Shown here: piece by piece, positions 1 through 6,107 of the stretch
Layout of the letters: every line of letters starts with the position of its first letter
How positions within the stretch are numbered: the first letter of the stretch is position 1
NCBI GenBank assembly: GCA_045588185.1
Contig: JAZNDR010000055.1
Span: forward strand, 1 to 9,402
DNA length: 9,402 nucleotides
Origin: Scatosoma sp045588185
GTDB lineage: Bacteria; Bacillota; Clostridia; Christensenellales; Borkfalkiaceae
Direction of reading: 5' to 3'
Notes under the pieces: model-generated
What the model was told of the DNA's origin: nothing
The model's database searches: none
What the model saw: the letters and a program-made list of their open reading frames with translations, nothing else
Made by a program: the position numbers and the translations under genes

Positions 1-5
1 TGCTT

Positions 6-81
6 TGGAGCTACTGGCCGGACTTGAACCGGCGACCTGCTGATTACGAATCAGCTGCTCTACCGACTGTGCCACAGTAGC
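6..81 (-). tRNA. tRNA-Thr (anticodon CGT)
   Basis: Read on the minus strand this folds into a complete 76-nt tRNA cloverleaf. The acceptor stem is GCTACTG paired with CAGTAGC, followed by discriminator T and an encoded CCA. The anticodon arm is GCTGA-TTCGTAA-TCAGC with CGT in the centre of the loop, which reads ACG (threonine). The T-arm is CCGG-TTCAAGT-CCGG. The D-arm region carries AGTCGGTAGAGC. All stems pair without mismatch in the acceptor and anticodon arms, so this should be a functional gene. A good sigma-A-type promoter lies about 35 nt upstream. Confidence 0.97.
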
Positions 82-117
82 ATATCCTTTTTTTGCTCTC
101 TCAACGACAGCTTATTC

Positions 118-146
118 ATTATACTCAATTAAAATAAAAAAGGCAA
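118..146 (-). promoter_or_regulatory. Promoter of tRNA-Thr
   Basis: On the minus strand, TTGCCT (146-141) and a perfect TATAAT (123-118) are separated by exactly 17 bp, a near-consensus sigma-A promoter. The predicted start lies near position 111 and gives a 5' leader of about 30 nt before the mature tRNA. The -35 box and spacer coincide with the descending arm and U-tract of the terminator of the operon just upstream. Confidence 0.8.
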
Positions 147-167
147 GCGTTTTTTCTGCCTTTTTTT
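131..167 (-). terminator. Intrinsic terminator of the nrdD-nrdG operon
   Basis: A 10-bp perfect inverted repeat (136-145 with 157-166) has an 11-nt loop. Its 3' arm on the minus strand runs into a T-rich tail. The stem core is only GGCA/TGCC, with A-T pairs outside it, so the hairpin is fairly weak and works in both orientations. It lies about 35 bp after the stop codon of the SPOR-like gene and before the tRNA gene, where an operon terminator is expected. Confidence 0.7.
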
Positions 168-199
168 AAAATTTTTTCGCTTTTTGAGAAAATTTATTT

Positions 200-877
200 T
201 TATAGCGAAAATTCGTCCGCTAATTCTTTATACGAAACGCAAAGTGCACAAAGTAAATACCGCAAATCTTTTGCGTATACCGTGCCTGTGCAAATCGTTT
301 CCAGTTCCTTTCTCGCATTCTTGCAGACCTTTGAAAACGCCTCGTAATTTTCCTTATGTTCCCTTTCCATAAAAGCAAATTGTTTTTTTATTAACTCTAA
401 TATCCGTTTCGTCGATTCCTGCGTACTGCCGTTATTTAATCTTTTTATTTCGTTCGCAAGTAATTCCATACAGTTATATGCTCTTTTTAACGCACTTTCT
501 ACGACTTTCTTTTTTCTTTTTTCTTCTCGTGTTTTAAACCACAACTTTTCCGTTTTAAGCGCAAGTACGCTTACCGATTCGCCGTAGCCGCTTGTAACTC
601 TTTTTGCCTCATTTTCGTTCAAATAGACGGATAACGCGACGAGTGCACGCCCGTCCGTTTTAAGCAAATACCCTGCTCCGCCGTCAAGCACTGCATCGTA
701 GACACCTGCCTGTACGTGCGGGTTTTCGGAAACGAGAAAATAAAAGCTTTTTTCTACTGCCACTACCGTTGCAGACGACAGTGTTCCCGCATAAATCAGA
801 ATGGAAAATACTACGAAAAACGCCAGCGATACCGCTAACGCCTTTATTTTCTTTTTTAATAAAAATCCCGCCGACAT
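200..877 (-). CDS. Membrane-anchored SPOR-like protein, unknown function
   Basis: A 225-residue protein I cannot assign to a named gene. The N-terminus is basic (KKKIK, residues 8-12), followed by one hydrophobic segment (about 13-33). This predicts a single membrane anchor with the rest outside the cell. Residues about 43-110 (FYFLVS, VQAGVYDA, GGAGYLLKTDG, ALSVYLNENEAKRV) have the pattern of a SPOR domain, a peptidoglycan-binding fold: aromatic-rich strand, QxGVY, Gly-rich turn, and a strand ending in an 'EAKRV' helix. That match is by eye and only moderate. Residues about 115-225 are charged and look mostly helical, possibly coiled coil. The start is the only in-frame ATG before an upstream TAG; the ribosome-binding site is weak. 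It begins 36 nt after nrdG on the same strand with no terminator between them, so it is probably co-transcribed with nrdDG. Confidence 0.72.
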   Translation of the reverse strand: MSAGFLLKKKIKALAVSLAFFVVFSILIYAGTLSSATVVAVEKSFYFLVSENPHVQAGVYDAVLDGGAGYLLKTDGRALVALSVYLNENEAKRVTSGYGESVSVLALKTEKLWFKTREEKRKKKVVESALKRAYNCMELLANEIKRLNNGSTQESTKRILELIKKQFAFMEREHKENYEAFSKVCKNARKELETICTGTVYAKDLRYLLCALCVSYKELADEFSL

Positions 878-913
878 ACTCTATCGTATGCGACGGAATA
901 TTTTTTATGCAAT

Positions 914-1441
914 TTATTCGAGATACAACACGCATTCGCCTTGTTTTAAGGTCTTTTGGACGTCGATTACGCGTTGGTTGGACGAACCGCGAAATTTTAA
1001 GCGAATATCTTTTAATTTCTCGATATACGCGCCGTCCACGAGCACGTCGAAAAGGGAAATAAGCTCTTGCGTATACGCCGTATTCTTTTTCTTTTCTTTC
1101 AATACGCCTTTCTTTTCGTCGAGCACAAACCCCGTATAACACCATACCGTTTTTTGCGGATAACGGCGTTTGACTTCTTTAATAAACGGCAACAACGCTT
1201 CTTGGTTTTGTGGTTCTAACGGTTCACCGCCTAATAACGAAATCCCTGCGATAAACGAGGAATCCAGTCCGTTTAATATCTTTTCCGCTACCGCCTCGGT
1301 AAACGGCTCGCCGTAGGAAAAATCCCAAGCGACTTCGTTGAAACAGTTTTTACAACGGTGGGTACAACCCGAAACAAACAGGGAGATACGTACCCCCTCC
1401 CCGTTTGCGATATCCGTCCATTTAATCGTTGCGTAATTCAT
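914..1441 (-). CDS. nrdG: Anaerobic ribonucleotide reductase activating protein (radical SAM)
   Basis: A 175-residue radical SAM activase that cleaves S-adenosylmethionine to put a glycyl radical on NrdD. The 4Fe-4S cluster motif is the CxxxCxxC form typical of activases (CTHRCKNC, Cys26, Cys30, Cys33). The Gly-rich SAM-binding motif GGEP is at 71-74. Length fits the NrdG family (about 155-200 residues). The N-terminal pattern 'DIANGEGVRISLFVSGC' is characteristic. The ATG overlaps the nrdD stop codon by one base (TAATG), and I see no good Shine-Dalgarno sequence before it, so translation is probably coupled to nrdD. It acts in the cytoplasm under anaerobic conditions together with its NrdD partner. 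Confidence 0.96.
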   Translation of the reverse strand: MNYATIKWTDIANGEGVRISLFVSGCTHRCKNCFNEVAWDFSYGEPFTEAVAEKILNGLDSSFIAGISLLGGEPLEPQNQEALLPFIKEVKRRYPQKTVWCYTGFVLDEKKGVLKEKKKNTAYTQELISLFDVLVDGAYIEKLKDIRLKFRGSSNQRVIDVQKTLKQGECVLYLE

Positions 1442-3624
1442 TAAAGGTGCAACACTCTGTCTTGAATTTCTTGCGTTCTGCCTTGATTCCAGTACTGCGT
1501 ACCAATGTAACCGCAGGTGCGTCTTGCAACGTTCATTTTCGCTTGATCGCGGTTATGGCAGTGCGGGCATTCCCAAATAAGCTTACCCGACTCGTCCTTT
1601 TGAATTTGGATCTCGCCGTCGTATCCGCAAATTTGGCAATAGTCGCTCTTGGTGTTCAGTTCCGCATACATAATATTCTCGTAAATAAATTGCATAACGG
1701 AAATAACCGCGGGGATATTATCCTGCATGTTGGGAACTTCGACATAACTGATTGCACCGCCGGGGGAAAGCTGTTGAAATTCGCTTTCGAAGCTCAATTT
1801 CGTAAACGCGTCGATGGGCTCGGAAACGTGTACGTGGTAACTGTTCGTGATATAGTTTTTATCCGTAACCCCGGGAATCACGCCGAAACGCTTTTGCAAG
1901 CATTTAGAGAATTTATAAGTCGTACTTTCCAACGGCGTACCGTAAAGGGAAAAGTCGATGTTTTCTTTCGCTTTCCATTCCTTACATTTATCGTTCATAC
2001 GTTGCATAACGGCGAGTGCAAAAGGCTTTGCTTCCTCGTCGGTATGTGATTTGCCCGTCATATGTTTTACACATTCGTACAAGCCTGCATAGCCGAGGGA
2101 AATGGTAGAATAGCCACCGTAAAGCAGTTTGTCAATCGTTTCGCCCTTTTTCAGTCTTGCAAGCGCGCCGTATTGCCATAAGATAGGCGCGGCGTCGGAG
2201 AGGGTGCCTTTCAAACGGTTATGACGGTGCATAAGCGCACGATAGCAAAGCTCTAATCTCTCGTCGAAAATCTCCCAGAATTTCGCAAGGTCTTTACCCG
2301 AGGAAAGCGCGACGTCAACGAGGTTGATCGTAACTACGCCTTGGTTAAATCTACCGTAGTATTTAGGCTTGCCGTTTTCGTCTATATAGGGCGTAAGGAA
2401 GCTTCTGCAACCCATACAGGTGTAACAATGTCCCTCGCCGTTTTTGTCAACCTTATATTCGAGCATTTTCTTTTCGGAAATATAGTCGGGAACCATACGC
2501 TTCGCCGTACATTTTGCCGCAAGCTCGGTAAGGTAGAAATACGGCTGGTCCTCGGTGATATTATCCGGTTCAAGCACATAAATAAGCTTGGGGAACGCAG
2601 GCGTAATCCAAACGCCCGATTCGTTTTTAACGCCTTGGATACGCTGTTTAAGCGTTTCTTCAATAATGAGCGCAAGGTCTGCTTTTTCCTGTTCGTCGCG
2701 CGCTTCGTTCAGATACATAAATACTGTAACAAACGGAGCTTGCCCGTTGGTGGTAAGCAAGGTAACGACTTGATATTGAATGGTTTGAATACCTCTTCTT
2801 ATCTCGTCGCGCAAACGGCGTTCCGCCATTTCATTGATGTGCTTTTCGTCCGTTACGCCCATGGTTCGTAATTCTTCCGCTACTTCTTTGCGAATCTTTT
2901 TACGGCTAATATCAACGAACGGCGCAAGGTGGGTAAGGGAAATACTCTGCCCGCCGTATTGGTTGGAAGCTACCTGTGCAATGATTTGCGTGGCAATGTT
3001 ACAAGCCGTTGAAAAACTATGCGGTTTTTCAATAAGCGTACCCGAAATAACCGTACCGTTTTGTAACATATCTTCCAAATTGACAAGGTCGCAATTGTGC
3101 ATATGCTGTGCGAAATAGTCGGCGTCGTGGAAATGAATTAAGCCTTGATCGTGCGCAGCAACGATATCGTCAGGTAACAGAATACGGCGTGTAAGATCTT
3201 TCGACACCTCGCCTGCCATATAGTCGCGCTGCACGCTGTTTACCGTGGGGTTCTTATTGGAATTTTCCTGCTTTACCTCTTCGTTGTTGCATTCGATAAG
3301 CGTGAGGATTTGCGCGTCCGTCGTGTTGGACTTTCTGACGAGCTCTCTGGTATAACGGTAGGTAATATATTTGCGAGCAAGCGCAAAGGACATCGTCGCC
3401 ATCAAGCGGTTCTCCACCATATCCTGAATTTCCTCGACGTGAGGCGACCTGCCAAGGTTGGCGCATTCTTCCGTTACGAAATCGACAATTGCGTGCAAAG
3501 CCGCTTCGGAAATACGCTGCCCCTCCCCTACTTCTTTATTCGCTTTTCTGATAGCAGAAATAATTTTTTCCTTATCAAATATTACTTCCTGACCGCTTCT
3601 TTTAATGATTTTCATTTCCTTCAT
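1441..3624 (-). CDS. nrdD: Anaerobic (class III) ribonucleoside-triphosphate reductase
   Basis: A 727-residue glycyl-radical enzyme that reduces ribonucleoside triphosphates to deoxyribonucleotides without oxygen. Residues about 5-95 form an ATP-cone, the allosteric domain that senses ATP/dATP. The catalytic barrel follows, with Cys178 (HNCDLVNLEDML) and Cys406 (CMGCRSFL) at the positions of the two active-site cysteines of phage T4/E. coli NrdD. GRFNQGVVTINL (about 424-435) is a family signature. Near the C-terminus four cysteines form the zinc site (Cys663, Cys666, Cys686, Cys689). The radical glycine is Gly705 in RRTCGYIG, and the protein ends in the typical 'EIQDRVLHL'. All key residues are present. 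The start is the ATG at 3624, 8 nt after GAGGAGG; Met4 is a less likely alternative. An additional cysteine (Cys403) lies three residues before Cys406. The gene is first in the operon with nrdG and a SPOR-like gene, behind a promoter with NrdR-type boxes. Confidence 0.98.
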   Translation of the reverse strand: MKEMKIIKRSGQEVIFDKEKIISAIRKANKEVGEGQRISEAALHAIVDFVTEECANLGRSPHVEEIQDMVENRLMATMSFALARKYITYRYTRELVRKSNTTDAQILTLIECNNEEVKQENSNKNPTVNSVQRDYMAGEVSKDLTRRILLPDDIVAAHDQGLIHFHDADYFAQHMHNCDLVNLEDMLQNGTVISGTLIEKPHSFSTACNIATQIIAQVASNQYGGQSISLTHLAPFVDISRKKIRKEVAEELRTMGVTDEKHINEMAERRLRDEIRRGIQTIQYQVVTLLTTNGQAPFVTVFMYLNEARDEQEKADLALIIEETLKQRIQGVKNESGVWITPAFPKLIYVLEPDNITEDQPYFYLTELAAKCTAKRMVPDYISEKKMLEYKVDKNGEGHCYTCMGCRSFLTPYIDENGKPKYYGRFNQGVVTINLVDVALSSGKDLAKFWEIFDERLELCYRALMHRHNRLKGTLSDAAPILWQYGALARLKKGETIDKLLYGGYSTISLGYAGLYECVKHMTGKSHTDEEAKPFALAVMQRMNDKCKEWKAKENIDFSLYGTPLESTTYKFSKCLQKRFGVIPGVTDKNYITNSYHVHVSEPIDAFTKLSFESEFQQLSPGGAISYVEVPNMQDNIPAVISVMQFIYENIMYAELNTKSDYCQICGYDGEIQIQKDESGKLIWECPHCHNRDQAKMNVARRTCGYIGTQYWNQGRTQEIQDRVLHL

Positions 3625-3694
3625 TCCTCGTTCCTCCTCATTGCGTTTCCCCTTGAAACCGCATTTTATTCTTCCGTATTTTCTATATTAAGGC

Positions 3695-3710
3695 GCACAA
3701 TATATTGTGC
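3695..3710. promoter_or_regulatory. NrdR box 1 (downstream of the nrdD start site)
   Basis: GCACAATATATTGTGC is a perfect 16-bp palindrome that closely matches the NrdR-box consensus (acaCwATATaTwGtgt). It lies about 20 bp downstream of the predicted nrdD transcription start. Its centre is 41 bp, about four helical turns, from box 2. NrdR is a zinc-finger/ATP-cone repressor of ribonucleotide reductase operons that binds paired boxes. The regulator itself is not in the window. Confidence 0.9.
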
Positions 3711-3732
3711 CCGAAACATTCCGTGCCTTAAT

Positions 3733-3760
3733 ATTATACCACATATTGTGGTAAAGTCAA
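3733..3760 (-). promoter_or_regulatory. nrdD promoter
   Basis: On the minus strand, TTGACT (3760-3755), a 16-bp spacer and TATAAT (3738-3733). The three bases before the -10 are TGG, so it also has an extended -10 (TGnTATAAT). This is a strong sigma-A-type promoter. Transcription should start near 3726, giving a leader of about 100 nt before the nrdD ATG. NrdR box 2 fills the spacer, so repressor binding should block RNA polymerase directly. Confidence 0.85.
3736..3751. promoter_or_regulatory. NrdR box 2 (between -35 and -10 of nrdD)
   Basis: ATACCACATATTGTGG: the right half (TATTGTGG) is almost identical to that of box 1, while the left half is degenerate (5 of 8 matches to consensus by my count). 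One strong and one weaker half-site is common for NrdR boxes. It sits in the promoter spacer and overlaps the -10, and its centre is 41 bp from box 1. Confidence 0.82.
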
Positions 3761-3768
3761 GCGCGTGA

Positions 3769-3784
3769 ACACAAAATATGGTAT
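3769..3784. promoter_or_regulatory. Possible third NrdR-like box upstream of -35
   Basis: ACACAAAATATGGTAT matches the NrdR consensus at 7 of 8 positions in the left half and 6 of 8 in the right half by my count. Read on the opposite strand it matches box 2 at 13 of 16 positions. It lies just upstream of the nrdD -35 element, with its centre 33 bp from box 2, close to three helical turns. The region is AT-rich, so chance similarity is possible. Confidence 0.5.
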
Positions 3785-3922
3785 AGAAAAAAGTTATAGA
3801 TAATTTTTTAAAAAAGAAGTTGTAAACCGCTCTTTGCCTTATATTTCAAGCAAAGATGAAAAAATAAAAAAAAAGAAGTATTTGAAAATAAAATACCACT
3901 AATTTTTTTGCGATTATTGAAC
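3785..3922. other. AT-rich spacer without a recognisable gene
   Basis: This is the part of the 348-bp gap between the Rho-family gene and nrdD that promoter, NrdR boxes and terminator do not explain. It is very rich in A and T runs, and I find no convincing coding frame with a ribosome-binding site. The only structure I see is a short inverted repeat, TCTTTGC (3831-3837) with GCAAAGA (3850-3856), with a 12-nt loop. It has no adjoining U-tract, so I do not call it a terminator. Confidence 0.5.
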
Positions 3923-3953
3923 AAAATCGAGCGCGTTTTGCGCCCGATTTTTT
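3915..3953 (-). terminator. Terminator hairpin after the Rho-family gene
   Basis: A 12-bp stem (3923-3934 with 3940-3951) has a 5-nt loop and a GC-rich core (GCGC). On the minus strand the only non-Watson-Crick pair is a G·U. On the plus strand the same position is an A·C mismatch, so the RNA stem is better on the minus strand. The T-run, however, is longer on the plus side (TTTTTT at 3948-3953). No plus-strand gene precedes it, so I assign it to the operon that ends at 3973, about 20 bp upstream. Confidence 0.7.
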
Positions 3954-3972
3954 CACATATTTTAAGAATTTA

Positions 3973-5457
3973 TTATTTTTCCGCTTTCATTATTTTTTCA
4001 AATTCCTCCAAGGAACGGGCGTTCGATAAAGTACGAATAAGCCACTCGTTACCGTACTTTTTCAACAGCTCCTCACGAAGCAAGGCGTCCGTTTCGCCAT
4101 TTTGTAAGGACGCGCAGGAAGCAAGATGATTAAGCGCGGGGAATACACGCTTTGCCGCTAAACTTTCGTCCAAACGGAGTTCCCAATTGGAAATGGAAAT
4201 GAGCTCGTTGCAAATCAGTTCGTCGGCGGGATCTCCCGTTGAGGAAGATACGCCCCCCACGATTGTGAGCGATCCGCCGCCCTCTATGCAACGGGCAGAA
4301 CCGAGATACCGTTTAATATACCGCAAGGTGTTTCGCTCTAACCCACCTGCAAGCGTTTTCCCGCCTGCGGATTCTTCCGTTTCGTTATACGCGTGCGCGA
4401 GCTTGCTGAGAGAATCTACGACCAAAAGGACGTGTCTGCCGTATTCCACGTAGCGTTTTGCGCGTTGCAAGATAAATTCTGCCGCGAAAACGTGGCGATC
4501 CGCCTCATCCTCGTAAGTGGTATACACGAGGTCGTCCATAGGAACGGTGCGACTGAACTGCCCAATAAGCTCGGGCGATTGATCGAGGAGCAATACGAAG
4601 GTGTGCAAATCGTTATTTAAATCGCTTGCTGTGGTGGCGATTTGGTAAAGGGTGGTAGATTTCCCTGCCTTGGGTGCGGAAATTACGCAAGCCCTCTGTC
4701 CTTTGGCGATAGGCAAAAGCCAGTCGAGATATTTAAGAGTGGCAGAATCGTTTTTTCCGTCTTTGCTAAAAGAAATTTTTTCGGAAGGATAGCAGGCAAG
4801 CGCCTCGTCGAAGGGTACTCTTTCCCGTTTCTCTCCCATGCCGTTTACGGTAAGTATCTGCGCGACGACAAGGGCTTTTTCCCCTTTTCCTGCACGACAG
4901 GATACAATATCCCCTTCACGCAAATCGCGTCTTTTTACAAGCTCAGGTGGAACAATAATACGCTCAGCGGGGCGCTCGCGACTGTCGAGGGGCAAAAGAT
5001 GCCCAACCTCATTGAAGATTTGGAATTGTCCGCGATAAATTCTATCGGAAAAATAGGCAATGCGAGCGGCATACTCGGGGTCTTCTAATTTCCAAACGTC
5101 AAGTCTTTTTTCGCGAAACTCTTTTAATCTCTGTTTGTAATTGTAAATGGGTTCTTCAATGAACAGCGCTTCGTCTTCTTCACTTTCTTCGTATTCTTCC
5201 TTGATTTGCGACATCTTTTCGAGGATACGCGGATCGACGGTATCATTTTTAATCGGTGCGCCGCGGTTACTTTTTAAAATCGGTGCAAGCTCACCGCATA
5301 AAATCGCGACAATCTCTTCAATTTGAACCTCTTTTGTCTTTTTCGTAGGTACGGCAACCCCGATTTCTCGGCTGTAATTACGCAAATCGTTTATACCCAA
5401 AGTACGCAGATATCTTTTACAGTCTTCTTTGTATTGTTGTAATTTTTCCGCGTTCAT
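3973..5457 (-). CDS. Rho-family protein, strongly diverged (Rho-like helicase paralogue)
   Basis: A 494-residue protein with the domain order of transcription termination factor Rho. It has a Rho_N-like helical domain (about 5-55), an acidic linker (82-102), a cold-shock-like RNA-binding region (about 138-205) and a RecA-like ATPase domain (about 240-445). Walker A is APKAGKS (261-267), Walker B ends at Asp348, and KRVFPAL (436-442) matches the KRVFPAI block of Rho. Aligned by eye with E. coli Rho, several functional residues are replaced: catalytic Glu211 is Gln293, Arg212 is Ser294, R-loop Lys326 is Pro410, Arg347 is Glu431 and arginine-finger Arg366 is Ser450. The RNA-binding GFGF motif appears as VGHL. 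I therefore infer a diverged paralogue with altered or lost ATPase coupling. The ATG at 5457 follows AGGGAG and starts one base after the preceding stop codon; an upstream in-frame start lies inside the previous gene and is unlikely. It is the last gene of a three-gene operon. Confidence 0.85.
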   Translation of the reverse strand: MNAEKLQQYKEDCKRYLRTLGINDLRNYSREIGVAVPTKKTKEVQIEEIVAILCGELAPILKSNRGAPIKNDTVDPRILEKMSQIKEEYEESEEDEALFIEEPIYNYKQRLKEFREKRLDVWKLEDPEYAARIAYFSDRIYRGQFQIFNEVGHLLPLDSRERPAERIIVPPELVKRRDLREGDIVSCRAGKGEKALVVAQILTVNGMGEKRERVPFDEALACYPSEKISFSKDGKNDSATLKYLDWLLPIAKGQRACVISAPKAGKSTTLYQIATTASDLNNDLHTFVLLLDQSPELIGQFSRTVPMDDLVYTTYEDEADRHVFAAEFILQRAKRYVEYGRHVLLVVDSLSKLAHAYNETEESAGGKTLAGGLERNTLRYIKRYLGSARCIEGGGSLTIVGGVSSSTGDPADELICNELISISNWELRLDESLAAKRVFPALNHLASCASLQNGETDALLREELLKKYGNEWLIRTLSNARSLEEFEKIMKAEK

Positions 5458-5458
5458 T

Positions 5459-6094
5459 TTACTCCCTCTCCATAAATACGATTTTTGTTTCCGATCCGAA
5501 ATCCGTCGGCACATATACGCCTTTTTCTTTTATTATAATATACTTTTGGCAAAGCTTTAAAAATTCTTCCGCTTCCGCTATATCTATCGTGCCGTCTTGC
5601 GGTCTATAATGCATCGGTATTGCAATAGCGGGGTTTATCGCGTGAATATACGCAAGCGCTTGCTTGGCGTCTATCGTATAATTACCCCCAACGGGTATCA
5701 ATAAAATATCTATTTTACCAATTTTTTCTATCAATTTAGGGGAATACGGCTCGCCGAGGTCGCCTAAATGACAAACCGTGAGCCCGTCTGTCGTAATTTT
5801 AAAGACAGTATTTTTTCCGCGAAGCGTCCCGTTTTTGGGGTCGTGGTCGCTCAATATCCCCTCGAAAAGAATTTCCTTTTCTTCCCGCACCCCTATTTCG
5901 GTTATAATTTTTTCTACTCCCTGCACTCCGTCAAGATAATTGTGGTCAAAATGCGCGTGGCTGACAGTAACAATATTCGCTTGTAAATCAGGCGGTAATT
6001 CGTAACCCACGCCGGTGTACGGGTCGGTGACGATTTTCGTTCCGTTTTTAGCGGTTATCCGAAAACAAGAATGCCCCAAATATTCTATTTTCAT
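5459..6094 (-). CDS. UlaG-like metallo-beta-lactamase-fold hydrolase
   Basis: A 211-residue cytoplasmic metal-dependent hydrolase. The N-terminus MKIEYLGHSCFRI is typical of the UPF0173/UlaG-like group. The metal site is HAHFDH (His46, His48, Asp50, His51), with His109 and Asp112 in CHLGDLGE and His162 in IPMHY as further ligands. All expected metal ligands are present and length is close to the family's usual 210-230 residues, so it should be active. The physiological substrate of this group is generally unknown; UlaG itself opens L-ascorbate-6-phosphate lactone, but no ascorbate genes are nearby. The start is the ATG at 6094, preceded by AAGGGG, 13 nt after the DUF1934 gene. An in-frame extension upstream lies within that gene and is not family-like. 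The stop codon is one base before the Rho-family start. Confidence 0.93.
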   Translation of the reverse strand: MKIEYLGHSCFRITAKNGTKIVTDPYTGVGYELPPDLQANIVTVSHAHFDHNYLDGVQGVEKIITEIGVREEKEILFEGILSDHDPKNGTLRGKNTVFKITTDGLTVCHLGDLGEPYSPKLIEKIGKIDILLIPVGGNYTIDAKQALAYIHAINPAIAIPMHYRPQDGTIDIAEAEEFLKLCQKYIIIKEKGVYVPTDFGSETKIVFMERE

Positions 6095-6107
6095 TCCGTT
6101 TCCCCTT

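Noticed and set aside
184..372. 62-codon plus-strand frame near the tRNA gene
   Set aside because: It is antisense to the end of the SPOR-like gene, has no ribosome-binding site, and its low-complexity product matches nothing I recognise.
878..912. Possible promoter TTGCAT-18-TACGAT just before the SPOR-like gene
   Set aside because: The start site would fall on the ATG itself and the -10 match is poor, so operon transcription from nrdD is simpler.
684..1145. 153-codon minus-strand open frame across the nrdG/SPOR-gene junction
   Set aside because: It overlaps two well-supported genes in another frame, and its arginine-rich composition is typical of a shadow frame.
1429..2871. Long plus-strand open frames opposite nrdD (176 and 206 codons)
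   Set aside because: They are antisense to a fully matched class III reductase and show no domain pattern.
3831..3856. 7-bp inverted repeat TCTTTGC/GCAAAGA in the gap before nrdD
   Set aside because: It is short, has a 12-nt loop and no U-tract on either strand, and is plausible by chance in this AT-rich stretch.
5458..5514. 19-residue N-terminal extension of the Rho-family protein
   Set aside because: It lies inside the preceding hydrolase gene, lacks a ribosome-binding site and is unlike Rho. The ATG at 5457 has AGGGAG at a good distance.
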